The position numbers were made by a program, and so were the translations under genes. The notes below the pieces were generated by a model, which saw only the letters and a list, made by a program, of their open reading frames with translations, made no database searches and was not told where the DNA came from. This document shows positions 8,494-17,482 of a DNA stretch of 64,000 bases, piece by piece (the first letter of the stretch is position 1; every line of letters starts with the position of its first letter). This DNA is from Poritiphilus flavus (GTDB lineage Bacteria > Bacteroidota > Bacteroidia > Flavobacteriales > Flavobacteriaceae), in the NCBI RefSeq assembly GCF_009901585.1, contig NZ_WXYO01000007.1, positions 248,001 to 312,000 on the forward strand, in the 5' to 3' direction.

Positions 8494-9756
8494 ATGAGGA
8501 AATTTTCATGGTGTATATTCTTGCTATTTGGTTGTTCTTCAACTCTACCCTTAGTAAAGAATGCCAAATACGCAAAGGAAAATGGCAACAGTTTGACCAT
8601 CGAGCTCGTAAACGGGAACTGGTATAACGGCAAAACATTTGAAAAGAAAACCGTATGGATAAAAAATGGGTTAATAAATCTTACCGAGGTAAGCGAGGTT
8701 GATACCCTTGTAGATTTATCCACCAAATACGTAATTCCCCCATTTGCTGAAGCTCATAATCACAATCTTGAAAGTGAATACAAGCTGGAGGAGCGAATCG
8801 ATTCTTATTTAGACAATGGAGTTTATTATGTTAAGCTTCTTTCATCCATAAAGAAAAGAATTGCCCCTTTGATGCATAACTACAACAAGCCAGATGGTAT
8901 TGATGTTAAGATGGCCCATGCTCCGCTTACCGGAAGCGGGGGGCACCCCATAGCACTTAGAAAGCGGTATTTTCAATACGGATATTTTAATGGTCTTTTC
9001 AATTCACTGGAGGAAATTGAGTCCCATGGTTATTTTATTATTGATAACCGCAATGATTTGGAAAACAACTGGGCGCAAATCGTATCGTTTGAACCGGATT
9101 TTATAAAAATCATGCTGCTCTATTCAGAGGAATACGAAGAACGTAAGAACGACACTACCTATTTTGGAAAGAAGGGACTAAAACCGGAAATGGTTCCCGC
9201 CATTGTAAAAAAAGCGCACAAATCCGGACTTAGGGTCAGTGCGCATGTGGCTACCGCTTATGATTTTAGAGTTGCTGTTAGGGCGGGAGTGGATGAAATA
9301 GCGCACCTGCCCGAAATACATAACGGCAAGCCCATTTCCATGGAGGATATCCAAATAGCGAAAAAAAAGAATATTACCTTGGTTACAACCGCTTCTCTTG
9401 TAAAAAAGAACGATGAGAAGAAGAATTACCCCGAATTGCTTGAAAATGTACGTTACAACCTGGAATTACTAAAAAAAGCGGACTTAAAGTTGGCAATAGG
9501 TTCTGATATGTATAATGATAATTCCGTTCAGGAGTTTAATTTCTTAAATGAAATGAATATCTTTTCCAATCAGGAACTACTGAGAATGTGGACAGAGAAT
9601 GCCACCGCAACCATATTCCCGAATCGAAAGGTTGGCAAATTGTACGAAGGGTATGAAGCGAGCTTTTTGGTTCTCAATAAAAATCCTATTCGTGATATCT
9701 CAAATATCAATCAAAGCATCGTTTTAAAGGTGAAACAGGGCGTAATTTTGAAGTAG
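8494..9756 (+). CDS. Amidohydrolase-family lipoprotein
   Basis: This 420-residue protein starts with a short lipoprotein signal (IFLLFGC, Cys14). It is a metal-dependent amidohydrolase of the imidazolonepropionase/prolidase type: the beta-1 metal motif is AEAHNHN, further ligands are likely in VSAHVATAYD and EIAHLPEIH, and the catalytic Asp is in AIGSDMYND. The C-terminal piece IFPNRKVGKLYEGYEASFL is the usual closing beta-sandwich sequence of the family. The substrate may be a cyclic amide or a dipeptide. The stop codon is one base before the frame that leads into the LytTR gene, so the two are probably one operon. Confidence 0.85.
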   Translation: MRKFSWCIFLLFGCSSTLPLVKNAKYAKENGNSLTIELVNGNWYNGKTFEKKTVWIKNGLINLTEVSEVDTLVDLSTKYVIPPFAEAHNHNLESEYKLEERIDSYLDNGVYYVKLLSSIKKRIAPLMHNYNKPDGIDVKMAHAPLTGSGGHPIALRKRYFQYGYFNGLFNSLEEIESHGYFIIDNRNDLENNWAQIVSFEPDFIKIMLLYSEEYEERKNDTTYFGKKGLKPEMVPAIVKKAHKSGLRVSAHVATAYDFRVAVRAGVDEIAHLPEIHNGKPISMEDIQIAKKKNITLVTTASLVKKNDEKKNYPELLENVRYNLELLKKADLKLAIGSDMYNDNSVQEFNFLNEMNIFSNQELLRMWTENATATIFPNRKVGKLYEGYEASFLVLNKNPIRDISNINQSIVLKVKQGVILK

Positions 9757-9808
9757 GTTGATTACTTTGTTCCTGGGTTTTTTGAAAAGACAGCAAATTA
9801 CTTTTAAA

Positions 9809-10684
9809 ATGGGCCAGGCCTTTAAACATATTTTGTTTTGGTTGCTTTTCCTCCTTTTGTGGAACGTCCATGACCTGAATTACAACCTAAGCTTCCTTGA
9901 GAACCTGAGGACAAATGCCATTCCTTTTCTGCTTTATGCCATTCTTGTCTACGCTAATTTATATTTTTTGATTCCCAGGTTTCTTCTGAAAAGAAGGCTT
10001 GCGGCTTATATGCTTTTTCTAGGCTGCAGTATTATTTTGGTAACCCTTGCGTCCTCGCAATATCTTTCTTTCCATTTTAGAGACATACACCTGTCAACAT
10101 CTGAATTTTTCCTATCCCTTAAAGGAAGAATCGCCGTGATCACAGAAGTCATTATTACCTTATGCTTATCCATGACCTTGTTTTTAGTAGACGAATGGTT
10201 CAAAAAAGAGCGACTGATAGCAGAAATAAGGCAGGAGCACTCGGACTTAGCTTTGGGATTATTAGGAAATAACCAAATCAACCCACACCTTCTTTTCAAT
10301 TCTTTAAACAGTATTTACACCGTAATGGATAAGAAGATCACGACGGAAGAGAACAGTGATCATATTTTTATCAAATCCGATGGAATGGTCATTAAGGTCT
10401 TCGTGGATGACATCACGCATATAGAAACGGCAAACGACTATGTTTATATCAATACCACTTCCAGGGATAGGTACCTTACGCTCGTTTCTTTGAGCAATAT
10501 GGAGGCAAAGTTACCAGAGGATAAGTTCATACGGGTACATAGGTTTTATTTGGTTGGTGTAAGACACGTAAAAAAAATCGAAGGAAACCTAATACATATT
10601 GGAAAAACAAAAATTAGAATAAGTAGGGCCCTTCGTAAACATGTCTATGAATCAATTATTGGGGATAAATTAATTGAGCGCTAG
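9809..10684 (+). CDS. Membrane LytTR regulator, apparent histidine kinase/response regulator fusion
   Basis: From the ATG at 9809 the protein has 291 residues (a TTG at 9758 would add 17). Four membrane helices (about 5-21, 36-55, 65-83, 107-127) are followed by a linker and the sequence NQINPHLLFNSLNSIY. That is the phosphoacceptor-His motif of LytS/YehU kinases, with His160. The usual HATPase domain should follow; instead, after about 12 residues, the protein goes straight into a LytTR DNA-binding domain (HIFIKSDGMVIKVFVDDI to the C-terminus). The receiver domain is missing as well. In related bacteria these parts belong to two adjacent genes, so this looks like an in-frame deletion fusion. 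It is cotranscribed with the amidohydrolase gene. Confidence 0.85.
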   Translation: MGQAFKHILFWLLFLLLWNVHDLNYNLSFLENLRTNAIPFLLYAILVYANLYFLIPRFLLKRRLAAYMLFLGCSIILVTLASSQYLSFHFRDIHLSTSEFFLSLKGRIAVITEVIITLCLSMTLFLVDEWFKKERLIAEIRQEHSDLALGLLGNNQINPHLLFNSLNSIYTVMDKKITTEENSDHIFIKSDGMVIKVFVDDITHIETANDYVYINTTSRDRYLTLVSLSNMEAKLPEDKFIRVHRFYLVGVRHVKKIEGNLIHIGKTKIRISRALRKHVYESIIGDKLIER

Positions 10685-10739
10685 TCTGGCATTGTTCTAT
10701 GTGGGATGTGATTTGAGCCCTAAGGAAAAGGTGGTCGGT

Positions 10740-10850
10740 GTTAAATTTAGGGTTATCATCTTCTCCCATACTTAGCACTTACAACCTAACACCCAAAACT
10801 TAACTCCTACAACCTAAGATTTACAACCTAAAACTTCATCCGTAGTACTT
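10740..10850 (+). repeat. Degenerate A/C-rich short-period tract
   Basis: The stretch repeats variants of ACAACCTAA and AAAACTTAA (ACTTACAACCTAACACCC, CTACAACCTAAGATTTAC and so on) with a period of about 7-10 bases. It fills the gap between the LytTR gene and proline dehydrogenase. The composition matches the tail of the composite blocks near 16.2 and 17.9 kb. Confidence 0.6.
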
Positions 10851-10879
10851 ATATTTGAACTGCTAATTCTTTTACGTCT

Positions 10880-12046
10880 ATGAATCGTATTTTTGAAGAT
10901 ACGGAGACCGCTTTTAAACTCAAATCAGATTCAGAATTAGAGCGGGCTTACTTCCTTTTTAAACTCATTGCCAATGAACCCCTGGTGCGCATTGGTACAG
11001 CAGTAACGAATTTTGCGATCAAGGCGCATCTGCCTGTCGACGGGCTGATAAGGGCCACGGTCTTTGATCATTTTTGCGCCGGTGTAAGCGAGCATGATTG
11101 TATGCCAGTGGTAGACCGGCTGTGGGAAAGCGGGGTATATTCGGTTTTGGATTATTCCGTGGAAGGTAAAGAGACCGAGGATCCTCTGGACCATGCCCTG
11201 GAAAAAACACTTTACCTCTTAGACTTTGTAAAAGAAAAAAAGGCCATGCCCTTTGCCGTCTTCAAACCAACTGGCTACGGACGCTTCGCCCTTTTTCAAA
11301 AGATCAGCGAGGGCAAAAAGCTCACTACTTCGGAAGAAGCCGAGTGGGGTAGAGTAGTAAACCGTTTTGACACCACCTGTAAAAAGGCGCACGACCTTGA
11401 TGTCTCCCTGCTCATAGATGCTGAAGAAAGCTGGATGCAGGATGCTGCAGACCGACTGGTTGAAGATATGATGCGAAAATACAATTCCAAAAAGGCCATT
11501 GTTTTCAACACCCTGCAAATGTACCGTTGGGACCGGATGGACTACCTAAAGAAACTGCATGTGAAAGCAGTTAAGGAAAACTTTAAGATAGGCATGAAAG
11601 TGGTACGCGGAGCCTATATGGAAAAGGAAAGGGAGCGGGCAGAGCTCAAAGGTTATCCCTCCCCGATTTGCGCTTCTAAAAAAGCTTCGGACGATAATTT
11701 TGATGCGGCTATCTCCTATATTCTGGACCATCTGGATGTTATTTCGCTCTTCGCAGGTACCCATAATGAATCCAGCTGTTATAAGCTTATGGCACATATG
11801 GAGGGAAAAGGGATACCCCATGACGATGAACGTATCGGTTTTGGGCAGTTGTATGGAATGAGCGATCATATTTCCTTCAATCTGGCCGCAAAAGGCTATA
11901 ATGTGGCCAAGTATATGCCCTTTGGCCCTGTAAAGGATGTAATGCCCTACCTGATCCGCCGTGCTGAGGAAAACACTTCTGTGGCCGGGCAAACCAATAG
12001 GGAACTGGAATTGATCAAAAAGGAGCGGAAGAGAAGGAGGATTTAG
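10880..12046 (+). CDS. Proline dehydrogenase
   Basis: This 388-residue flavoenzyme oxidises L-proline to pyrroline-5-carboxylate, passing electrons to the quinone pool. It is the free-standing PRODH domain of the kind found in Flavobacteriaceae, without the P5C dehydrogenase part of PutA. Family motifs are present in order: LLIDAEESWMQ, MKVVRGAYMEKER, AGTHNESS, RIGFGQLYGMSDH, and the proline-binding end MPYLIRRAEENTS. The ATG start gives the usual length. The downstream gap contains the palindromic and octamer repeats. No P5C dehydrogenase gene is nearby in the window. Confidence 0.93.
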   Translation: MNRIFEDTETAFKLKSDSELERAYFLFKLIANEPLVRIGTAVTNFAIKAHLPVDGLIRATVFDHFCAGVSEHDCMPVVDRLWESGVYSVLDYSVEGKETEDPLDHALEKTLYLLDFVKEKKAMPFAVFKPTGYGRFALFQKISEGKKLTTSEEAEWGRVVNRFDTTCKKAHDLDVSLLIDAEESWMQDAADRLVEDMMRKYNSKKAIVFNTLQMYRWDRMDYLKKLHVKAVKENFKIGMKVVRGAYMEKERERAELKGYPSPICASKKASDDNFDAAISYILDHLDVISLFAGTHNESSCYKLMAHMEGKGIPHDDERIGFGQLYGMSDHISFNLAAKGYNVAKYMPFGPVKDVMPYLIRRAEENTSVAGQTNRELELIKKERKRRRI

Positions 12047-12060
12047 TGGGCAGTTGGCAG

Positions 12061-12086
12061 TCCTCCTTCGCTAAAGCTACGGAGGA
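12061..12086 (+). repeat. Palindromic element, copy 1
   Basis: Arms TCCTCC (12061-12066) and GGAGGA (12081-12086) enclose the core TTCGCTAAAGCTAC, which can itself pair GCT with AGC. Two further copies with almost the same core are at 15821 and 17247. All are in the same orientation, and each is preceded by a CAGT-containing sequence. It lies 15 bases after the proline dehydrogenase stop. There is no T-run, so it is not a classical terminator. Confidence 0.8.
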
Positions 12087-12113
12087 TAAATCCAGTAAAC
12101 ATTGAACATTTCT

Positions 12114-12309
12114 CCGTCTAACAATCTAACCATCCAATCGTCTACCAATCTAACCATCCAACCGTCCAACAATCCAACCGTCCAACAATCCAACCAGTCT
12201 ATCCATCTAACAATCTAACCATCCAACCGTCTAACCATCTAACTGTCCAACCGTCTAACCATCTAACCATCCAACCGTCTAACCAGTCTACCCGTCTAAT
12301 TATCGAATC
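12114..12309 (+). repeat. Degenerate octamer tandem array, [CAT][AG]TC[CT]AAC
   Basis: About 24 units of eight bases follow each other, such as CGTCTAAC, CATCCAAC, AATCCAAC and TGTCCAAC. Positions 1, 2 and 5 vary and TC and AAC stay nearly fixed; a few units are nine bases long. Together with the palindrome and an AT-rich tail it fills the 411-bp gap between proline dehydrogenase and the next gene. No gene is visible there. Confidence 0.85.
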
Positions 12310-12457
12310 CTCAATTCCCCAATTTTACAAATTACTCAATTACTCCATTATCCCTTCCTGAACCGATTTGCACCTTATTGAACAGCTTTGAAACCAGGAG
12401 TTTTAGCCATGTGAGCTAATTTGACCCTAAAAAACAAATCCCGAAAAAAATTTATTG

Positions 12458-13639
12458 ATGACTACACAAAAATTAATTTGCATTATTAGCGCATTCCTAT
12501 TACTTACCCCTGGAATTAACGCGCAATCCAAAAGGAAAAAAACTAAGGAAATCAGTTTCCCAATGAACGACAAACACTGGGAATACGAACCCGGAACTGT
12601 TGAGTTTTTTGAAAATAGAGGAATACAAGCCGTTAGAGGAAAGGATGGTGGTTACTTCGTTCTAAAACTCAAGGATTTTATCTTTGAGAATGGTACCATT
12701 GAATTTGATGTTGAACTGGCCGGCACCGGTTTTCCCGGAATAAACTTTAGAATGACAGAAGACCTACTGGAAGGTGAAAATTTCTATATCCGTTCCTTCG
12801 GACCGGTGAGTCCCCTTTCCAGAACCACCCTGCAATACGCCAGCATTATAGATAGTACTACTACCTGGGATCTTACTGATGAATACCAGGCCGGCGCGAA
12901 GATCACACAGGAGGGCTGGAACCACGTAAAACTGGTAGTTCATGGAAAACAGATGAAAGTCTACGTCAATGATATGGATAAGCCTGCCTTACATGTCCCC
13001 GTTTTAGAGAGTAAATCGGATAAGGGGCTGGTACTACTTACCGGGAATGTCATCTATGCTAACTTCAGGATAAGACCTGGTGCTATGGAAGATCTTCCGG
13101 CTGAACCCGGGTACGACCCAACTACCACGGACACCCGTTATATCCGGAATTGGATGTTTAGTGAACCCATTGATTTTGAATACGGACGCGATCTGGTGCT
13201 CCAGGTACCCACTATGTATGACGAAATTAAAAAGTCTGATCTGCCGGACGACAAAACAAGCTGGAAACCTATTAAAGTGGAACACAGGGGACTTGTTAAC
13301 TTAAGTAGGGAATACGGCTTAAAAAGAGAAGGAGGGAGGAGATTGGTTTGGTTAAAGACCAACATTTCATCGGACAAACAGCAGATAAGGAACCTTAAAC
13401 TAGGCTTTAATGACGAAGTATGGGTGTTCCTTAACGGGAAACTGCTATATATGGACAAAAACTATTTTGGCACTCCTGGACAGAAGTATCCAAAAGGCAG
13501 ATGTAGCCTGGAAAACACTTCTTTTGACTTGCCTTTAGCGGAGGGAGACAATGAACTTTTAATCGGGGTAGGCCACTTTTTCTATGGATGGGGCATCATG
13601 GCCAGATTGGATGAAACCAATGGTTTGACACTGGATTAA
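12458..13639 (+). CDS. Secreted protein with a concanavalin-like domain
   Basis: The protein has 393 residues from the ATG at 12458 (a TTG one codon earlier is possible). A signal peptide is clear (LICIISAFLLLTPGINAQS). The first ~190 mature residues look like a concanavalin/LamG-type jelly roll of the DUF1080 kind: GTIEFDVELAGTGFPGINFR, then EGWNHVKLVVHGKQMKVYVN. The C-terminal ~150 residues contain GFNDEVWVFLNGKLLY and NELLIGVGHFFYGWG, which resembles a carbohydrate-binding or sugar-hydrolase accessory beta sandwich. I see no catalytic motif I can name. It may bind a polysaccharide or act with envelope hydrolases. It is monocistronic and convergent with the oxidoreductase gene. Confidence 0.7.
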   Translation: MTTQKLICIISAFLLLTPGINAQSKRKKTKEISFPMNDKHWEYEPGTVEFFENRGIQAVRGKDGGYFVLKLKDFIFENGTIEFDVELAGTGFPGINFRMTEDLLEGENFYIRSFGPVSPLSRTTLQYASIIDSTTTWDLTDEYQAGAKITQEGWNHVKLVVHGKQMKVYVNDMDKPALHVPVLESKSDKGLVLLTGNVIYANFRIRPGAMEDLPAEPGYDPTTTDTRYIRNWMFSEPIDFEYGRDLVLQVPTMYDEIKKSDLPDDKTSWKPIKVEHRGLVNLSREYGLKREGGRRLVWLKTNISSDKQQIRNLKLGFNDEVWVFLNGKLLYMDKNYFGTPGQKYPKGRCSLENTSFDLPLAEGDNELLIGVGHFFYGWGIMARLDETNGLTLD

Positions 13640-13682
13640 CGAAAGATAGCAACAGGAACGGGTTTCCTTGGGCACTTGTGAT

Positions 13683-14708
13683 TTATTCGGCACTCAATAC
13701 GGAAGCATATTTTTCTTGAAAATCAATCAAAGTGTTGCCAACACAGGAATCATAGGCGGCGTCAGCGATCAGGTGAGCTAGCAAGCACTGATCTTTAGGG
13801 ATGTTGAATAATTCATTGTTCCTGATGCCGTCTATAAATTCGGCAATCTCTTTGCGATAGGCCTCCTGGTATCTTAGGTTAAAAGAATAATTGATCGGGT
13901 TGCGGAATGTACCCTCTTTCTTGTGGACCTCTACCGTATTATTCCTTTCATTCTCCGCAATGGCCATACCGTTTTCGGCAAAGAGCTCTATCCGTTGATC
14001 ATAACCGTATACTGCAGTTCTACTGGTATCTATGGAGCATAACAGGCCGTCCGGGTATTTGAGGGTTACCAGTACGGAATCAAAATCGTTAAGCTTTTCG
14101 ATCTCCGGATCGTAAGCGTGGCCGAATGCAAATACTGATTCCGGAACTTTATAACCGAATAAGAATTGTAACATGTCAAAATCATGAATTAGCATGTCGT
14201 GAAAAATATTTCCCGAGATCTTTAAGTACTCTAACGAGGGTTTTGGATTGTCCCTGGAACTTATTTTTACAGTTCTTACCTGGCCAATACCACCTATACT
14301 GTCTTTGAGTTCTATAAAATTTTTATCGTACCGCCTTTGAAAGCCCAAATGCAAAGCCAACTGTCGCTTTCTTGCCAGTTCATAACAAATGGTAATGTCC
14401 TTGACGGACTTGCCGAGAGGTTTTTCCGTAAAGACATGCTTTCCCGCTTTTAAGGCCTTGCAGATATGATCAAAATGAAAATGCGTTGGTGTGGAAATGA
14501 TCACAGCGTCCAATTCGGGATCTTCGAGCACCGCATCGATATTTGGAAGAAGGGTGTATTCATGCCTGGAAACGATCTGATCAGCGTGGTCAATGTTGGG
14601 GTCTACGATATATTTCAATCGACATGTATTCAACTGTTCCAGGGAGGCCAGATGAAATCGACCGGCTCTTCCAAGCCCGATAATGGCAAAGTTTAGATGG
14701 TTTAGCAT
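13683..14708 (-). CDS. Gfo/Idh/MocA-family NAD(P)-dependent oxidoreductase
   Basis: This 341-residue protein has an N-terminal Rossmann fold (FAIIGLGRAGRFHLASL) and the family signature FTEKPLGKS, whose Lys is catalytic. Further on are HDMLIHDFDML, the usual second catalytic region, and a C-terminal alpha/beta domain. Its closest general type is myo-inositol 2-dehydrogenase. It probably oxidises a polyol or sugar derivative, but no inositol cluster is around it, so the substrate remains open. The gene is read toward the secreted protein gene at 12458 and stands alone. Confidence 0.85.
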   Translation of the reverse strand: MLNHLNFAIIGLGRAGRFHLASLEQLNTCRLKYIVDPNIDHADQIVSRHEYTLLPNIDAVLEDPELDAVIISTPTHFHFDHICKALKAGKHVFTEKPLGKSVKDITICYELARKRQLALHLGFQRRYDKNFIELKDSIGGIGQVRTVKISSRDNPKPSLEYLKISGNIFHDMLIHDFDMLQFLFGYKVPESVFAFGHAYDPEIEKLNDFDSVLVTLKYPDGLLCSIDTSRTAVYGYDQRIELFAENGMAIAENERNNTVEVHKKEGTFRNPINYSFNLRYQEAYRKEIAEFIDGIRNNELFNIPKDQCLLAHLIADAAYDSCVGNTLIDFQEKYASVLSAE

Positions 14709-14846
14709 GCTTATTTACAATAGAAATTCAGACCCAAGCACCTTATATCCCCAAGGCCAGGACACTGTAAATCATTATGCAATAAAAATAGGGATTTAGG
14801 AACAGACTGCTTCGCGGAACCTCTGATCGCATTGGTGCGTACTTAG

Positions 14847-15338
14847 TTAACTACGTTCCAGTACCAGTATGACAAAAGCCTCGTCATCGCTGCCATCTCC
14901 ATCAACGTCAAATTCAACCGGTCCGGTGATCTGAAAAATACCGCCATTTAGTGATGCATTCAGTATCTCAGGAATGTTCGGGGCATCATCATAGCGTACG
15001 GTAAAGATACCCTCGCAGAAAGCAAGGTCTCCTGTTGTAGTTTCGCCGGCCTCCCCAACCTCAGTAATAACCAGGGTAAAGCCACCATCAGCCTGTACAT
15101 TAAGGGTCACTGTTCCTCCCTCGGCTACAACATCCACCTGTTGCGTGGTTCCCGGGATATCGAAATTGGCCTGGGTTGCCACCCAATTTCCGGTTACCTC
15201 AGATATGGAAAAATTAGGACCATTAAGAGAACATGCGGAAAAATCAAGACCATCATCTTCCTCATTATCACTACTACAGTTAGAAAAGCTTAAAACTACA
15301 GCTAACAGGGCTAAAATAGCCAGGAGTTTTTTGATCAT
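14847..15338 (-). CDS. Lipocalin-like lipoprotein
   Basis: The start is placed at the ATG at 15336-15338, giving 163 residues and a clean lipoprotein signal (LLAILALLAVVLSFSNC) followed by an acidic SDNEEDD linker. The rest is a beta-rich domain (ISEVTGNWVATQANFD, then VTLNVQADGGFTLVIT, then GGIFQITGPVEFDVDGDGSDDEAFVILVLER). It fits the small lipocalin-like lipoproteins common in Bacteroidota, with the initial G-x-W motif GNW. The ligand is unknown. It lies downstream of the first composite repeat block and has its own upstream region. Confidence 0.7.
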   Translation of the reverse strand: MIKKLLAILALLAVVLSFSNCSSDNEEDDGLDFSACSLNGPNFSISEVTGNWVATQANFDIPGTTQQVDVVAEGGTVTLNVQADGGFTLVITEVGEAGETTTGDLAFCEGIFTVRYDDAPNIPEILNASLNGGIFQITGPVEFDVDGDGSDDEAFVILVLERS

Positions 15339-15820
15339 GACATTTTTAATTAAGAACAACGTTTATCAGAGTACTTCTATCAGACAGCCGGGGTTTCACC
15401 GTTTTAGCAGTAATGCACCGGACTGTTAGTAACAAAACCAAAGTGCTGGTATTGTGGTCATTAAAAAGATATAAAAAAATAATGAAAACCTTAAGGCCTA
15501 CCACCGTCCCAAGCCTTATTTCCCAAATTTTTGGTGTTTTGTTAGAACTCTCCAAGGGTTGAAATCGGTTAGGATTAATTTAGTTGATAGTTGTCAGTTG
15601 ACAGTTTCCTGGCTTCAAAACTTGAAATACTCGATTTCACAGTTTTACAATTTCACGGCTACCCAATTTTCAAATCTTCAAATTCTCAAAATGCTAAATT
15701 GTTACATTTCCACATTTCCAAATTTTCAAATCGACATGCCTTCTTTCTGCTTTTAAAATGCAGTGTTAATGATTAATTTGGATTTGGGGTGGGGTCTAGA
15801 CCCCAAGTTTCAGTAGGCAG

Positions 15821-15846
15821 CCCTCCTTCGCTAAAGCTTCGGAGGA
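15821..15846 (+). repeat. Palindromic element, copy 2
   Basis: This copy has the same core (CTTCGCTAAAGCTTC) and right arm GGAGGA as copies 1 and 3, within composite block A. The left arm reads CCCTCC. Confidence 0.8.
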
Positions 15847-15883
15847 GGAACTCAGTGAACAGTAATCAGTGAACAGTTTACAG

Positions 15884-16168
15884 CTAACCATCCCAGTCCA
15901 ACCGTCTAACCATCCAACAGTCCAACCGTCTAGCCATCCAAACGTCCAATCATCTAACTGTCTAATCGTCCATAGATCCAACCATCCAACCATCCAAACG
16001 TCTAACCATCTAATCGTTCAACCGTCTATCCGTCCATAAATCTAACAGTCTAACCATCCAACCATCCAATCATCCAACCGTCCAATCGTCTAACCATCCA
16101 AACGTCTAATCGTCCAATTTTCCAGCCGTCTATCTGTCTAACAATCGAACCATCTAACCATCCAACAA
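15884..16168 (+). repeat. Degenerate octamer tandem array in block A
   Basis: About 35 units of the type CGTCTAAC/CATCCAAC are present, with a few 9-base units. Read on the minus strand the period-24 pattern gives a false ORF with the peptide WLDGWTVG repeated; this is a consequence of the repeat and not a gene. Confidence 0.85.
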
Positions 16169-16301
16169 CCAAAAACTCAACACCTGCAACTTCAATCTTG
16201 AACTTAAACTTCAACCTAATCTTCGACTTAATTCCGAAACAAACAGCGTAACTTCGTAAAGCAGTAGTAGTAGTTAATCAACGAATAAATAAGAACCAGT
16301 T

Positions 16302-17207
16302 ATGATTAAAGTGATCAGAACCCCGGAAGAAAGATTCAAAAATCTGCCTGATTATAGTTTTGCCAGCCATTATATGGAGGTGGAACCCGGTTTGCGGTTG
16401 CACTACCTGGACGAAGGCAATAAAGAAGATCCTGTCGCCTTATTACTCCATGGCGAACCTTCCTGGTCTTTTCTGTATCGCAAAATGATTCCTATTCTTG
16501 CTTCTAATGGCTTTAGAGTGATCACCCCGGACCTTATAGGATTTGGAAAGTCTGATAAACCTGTGGACCAGGCAGACTTTACCTATCAAAATCATATGGA
16601 CTGGCTAAGCAGGTTTATACAGGAACTCAACTTGCAGAATATTTTGTTATTCTGCCAGGATTGGGGAGGACTACTGGGGCTGAGATTAATGATAGAAATG
16701 TCAGATCGCTTCTCTATGACGGTTGCAGCGAATACCACACTTCCGGCCGGCTTGCAGCCAATGCCGGAAAGTTGGCTCAAGTGGAGGGATTACACCCAAC
16801 ACTCCCAGAGTTTCAATATTGGGAAAATACTAAATATTGCAACGGTGACAGAACTGTCAGAAGAAGTTATGCAGGCGTATAATGCTCCTTTTCCATCGGA
16901 AGAATATAAGGTTGGAGCCAGGGTGTTCCCGTTGATAGTGCCTATAGAAAGCGATGATCCGGAATCGATCAGAAACCGTGAGGTCTGGGAAGAACTCAAA
17001 AAATGGGAAAAACCATTTCTAACGCTTTTCGGGGGTGAGGACGATATAATGCGAGGTGCCGAAAAGATCTTCCAAAAGCTGGTGCCAGGTGCAAAAGGAC
17101 AGGAACATGCTGTATTGCACGCCGGACATTTTCTTCAGGAAGATAAGGGAGAGGAGTTGGCTGAAAGGATTATTGAGTTTTATAGGTCGAATGTAGGTGC
17201 ACAGTAA
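16302..17207 (+). CDS. Haloalkane dehalogenase (subfamily I type)
   Basis: This 301-residue alpha/beta hydrolase is expected to cleave the carbon-halogen bond of haloalkanes to give an alcohol and halide. The motifs are those of the DhlA-like group: oxyanion/halide region LLHGEPSWSFLYRKM (residues 48-62), nucleophile Asp120 followed by Trp121 in FCQDWGG, an acidic residue in FGGEDDIM (Asp247/248), and His276 in HAGHFLQED. The cap region has TTLPAGLQPMP. The length matches the family. The gene is isolated between two related repeat blocks, which may point to relatively recent arrival. The physiological substrate in a probable marine bacterium is unknown. Confidence 0.9.
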   Translation: MIKVIRTPEERFKNLPDYSFASHYMEVEPGLRLHYLDEGNKEDPVALLLHGEPSWSFLYRKMIPILASNGFRVITPDLIGFGKSDKPVDQADFTYQNHMDWLSRFIQELNLQNILLFCQDWGGLLGLRLMIEMSDRFSMTVAANTTLPAGLQPMPESWLKWRDYTQHSQSFNIGKILNIATVTELSEEVMQAYNAPFPSEEYKVGARVFPLIVPIESDDPESIRNREVWEELKKWEKPFLTLFGGEDDIMRGAEKIFQKLVPGAKGQEHAVLHAGHFLQEDKGEELAERIIEFYRSNVGAQ

Positions 17208-17246
17208 CCAGTAATCAGTGAACAGTAATCAGTAAACAGTGAACAG

Positions 17247-17272
17247 CCTTCCTTCGCTAAAGCTTCGGAGGA
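17247..17272 (+). repeat. Palindromic element, copy 3
   Basis: The sequence is CCTTCCTTCGCTAAAGC followed by TTCGGAGGA. It is in the same orientation as copies 1 and 2 and starts 40 bases after the dehalogenase stop codon. Confidence 0.8.
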
Positions 17273-17381
17273 CAAAGGTTGATAGTTGATAGTTGACCGT
17301 TGATGGACCAAATATTGCAAATGTTCGATATATCATATGCATCGTAGGTTATACGAAAAAGTATTCTACCAAAAATTAAGA

Positions 17382-17482
17382 AACCGTCCAGTCGTCGTAA
17401 CGTCTAATATTCTAACCGTCCAACTATCCAACCGTCTAACTGTCCAACCATACAAAAATCCAGCTGTCTAACCGTCTATCAA
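17382..17482 (+). repeat. Degenerate octamer array (short)
   Basis: About ten units of the CGTCTAAC/CAACTATC type, partly disturbed, stand directly before the block B segment. Confidence 0.7.

Larger units (their letters stand above)
15339..16301 (+). repeat. Composite repeat block A
   Basis: This 963-bp gap holds no credible gene. In order it contains: GTTGAYA heptamers (about 15580-15605); a shared segment to 15760 with AAATACTCGATTTCACA and the near-palindrome CTGCTTTTAAAATGCAG; the hairpin GGGGTCTAGACCCC (15791-15804); the palindromic element (15821-15846); CAGTRAW heptamers (about 15850-15882); a long octamer array (15884-16168); and an A/C/T-rich tail to about 16240. The order of the first half is repeated in block B at 17484. 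The blocks lie on either side of the haloalkane dehalogenase gene. Confidence 0.8.

Noticed and set aside
15796-15993. Open frame on the minus strand with a repeated WLDGWTVG peptide
   Set aside because: It is produced by the octamer array (8 bases x 3 = 24, so an 8-residue period in any open frame) and has no signal, start context or neighbour support.
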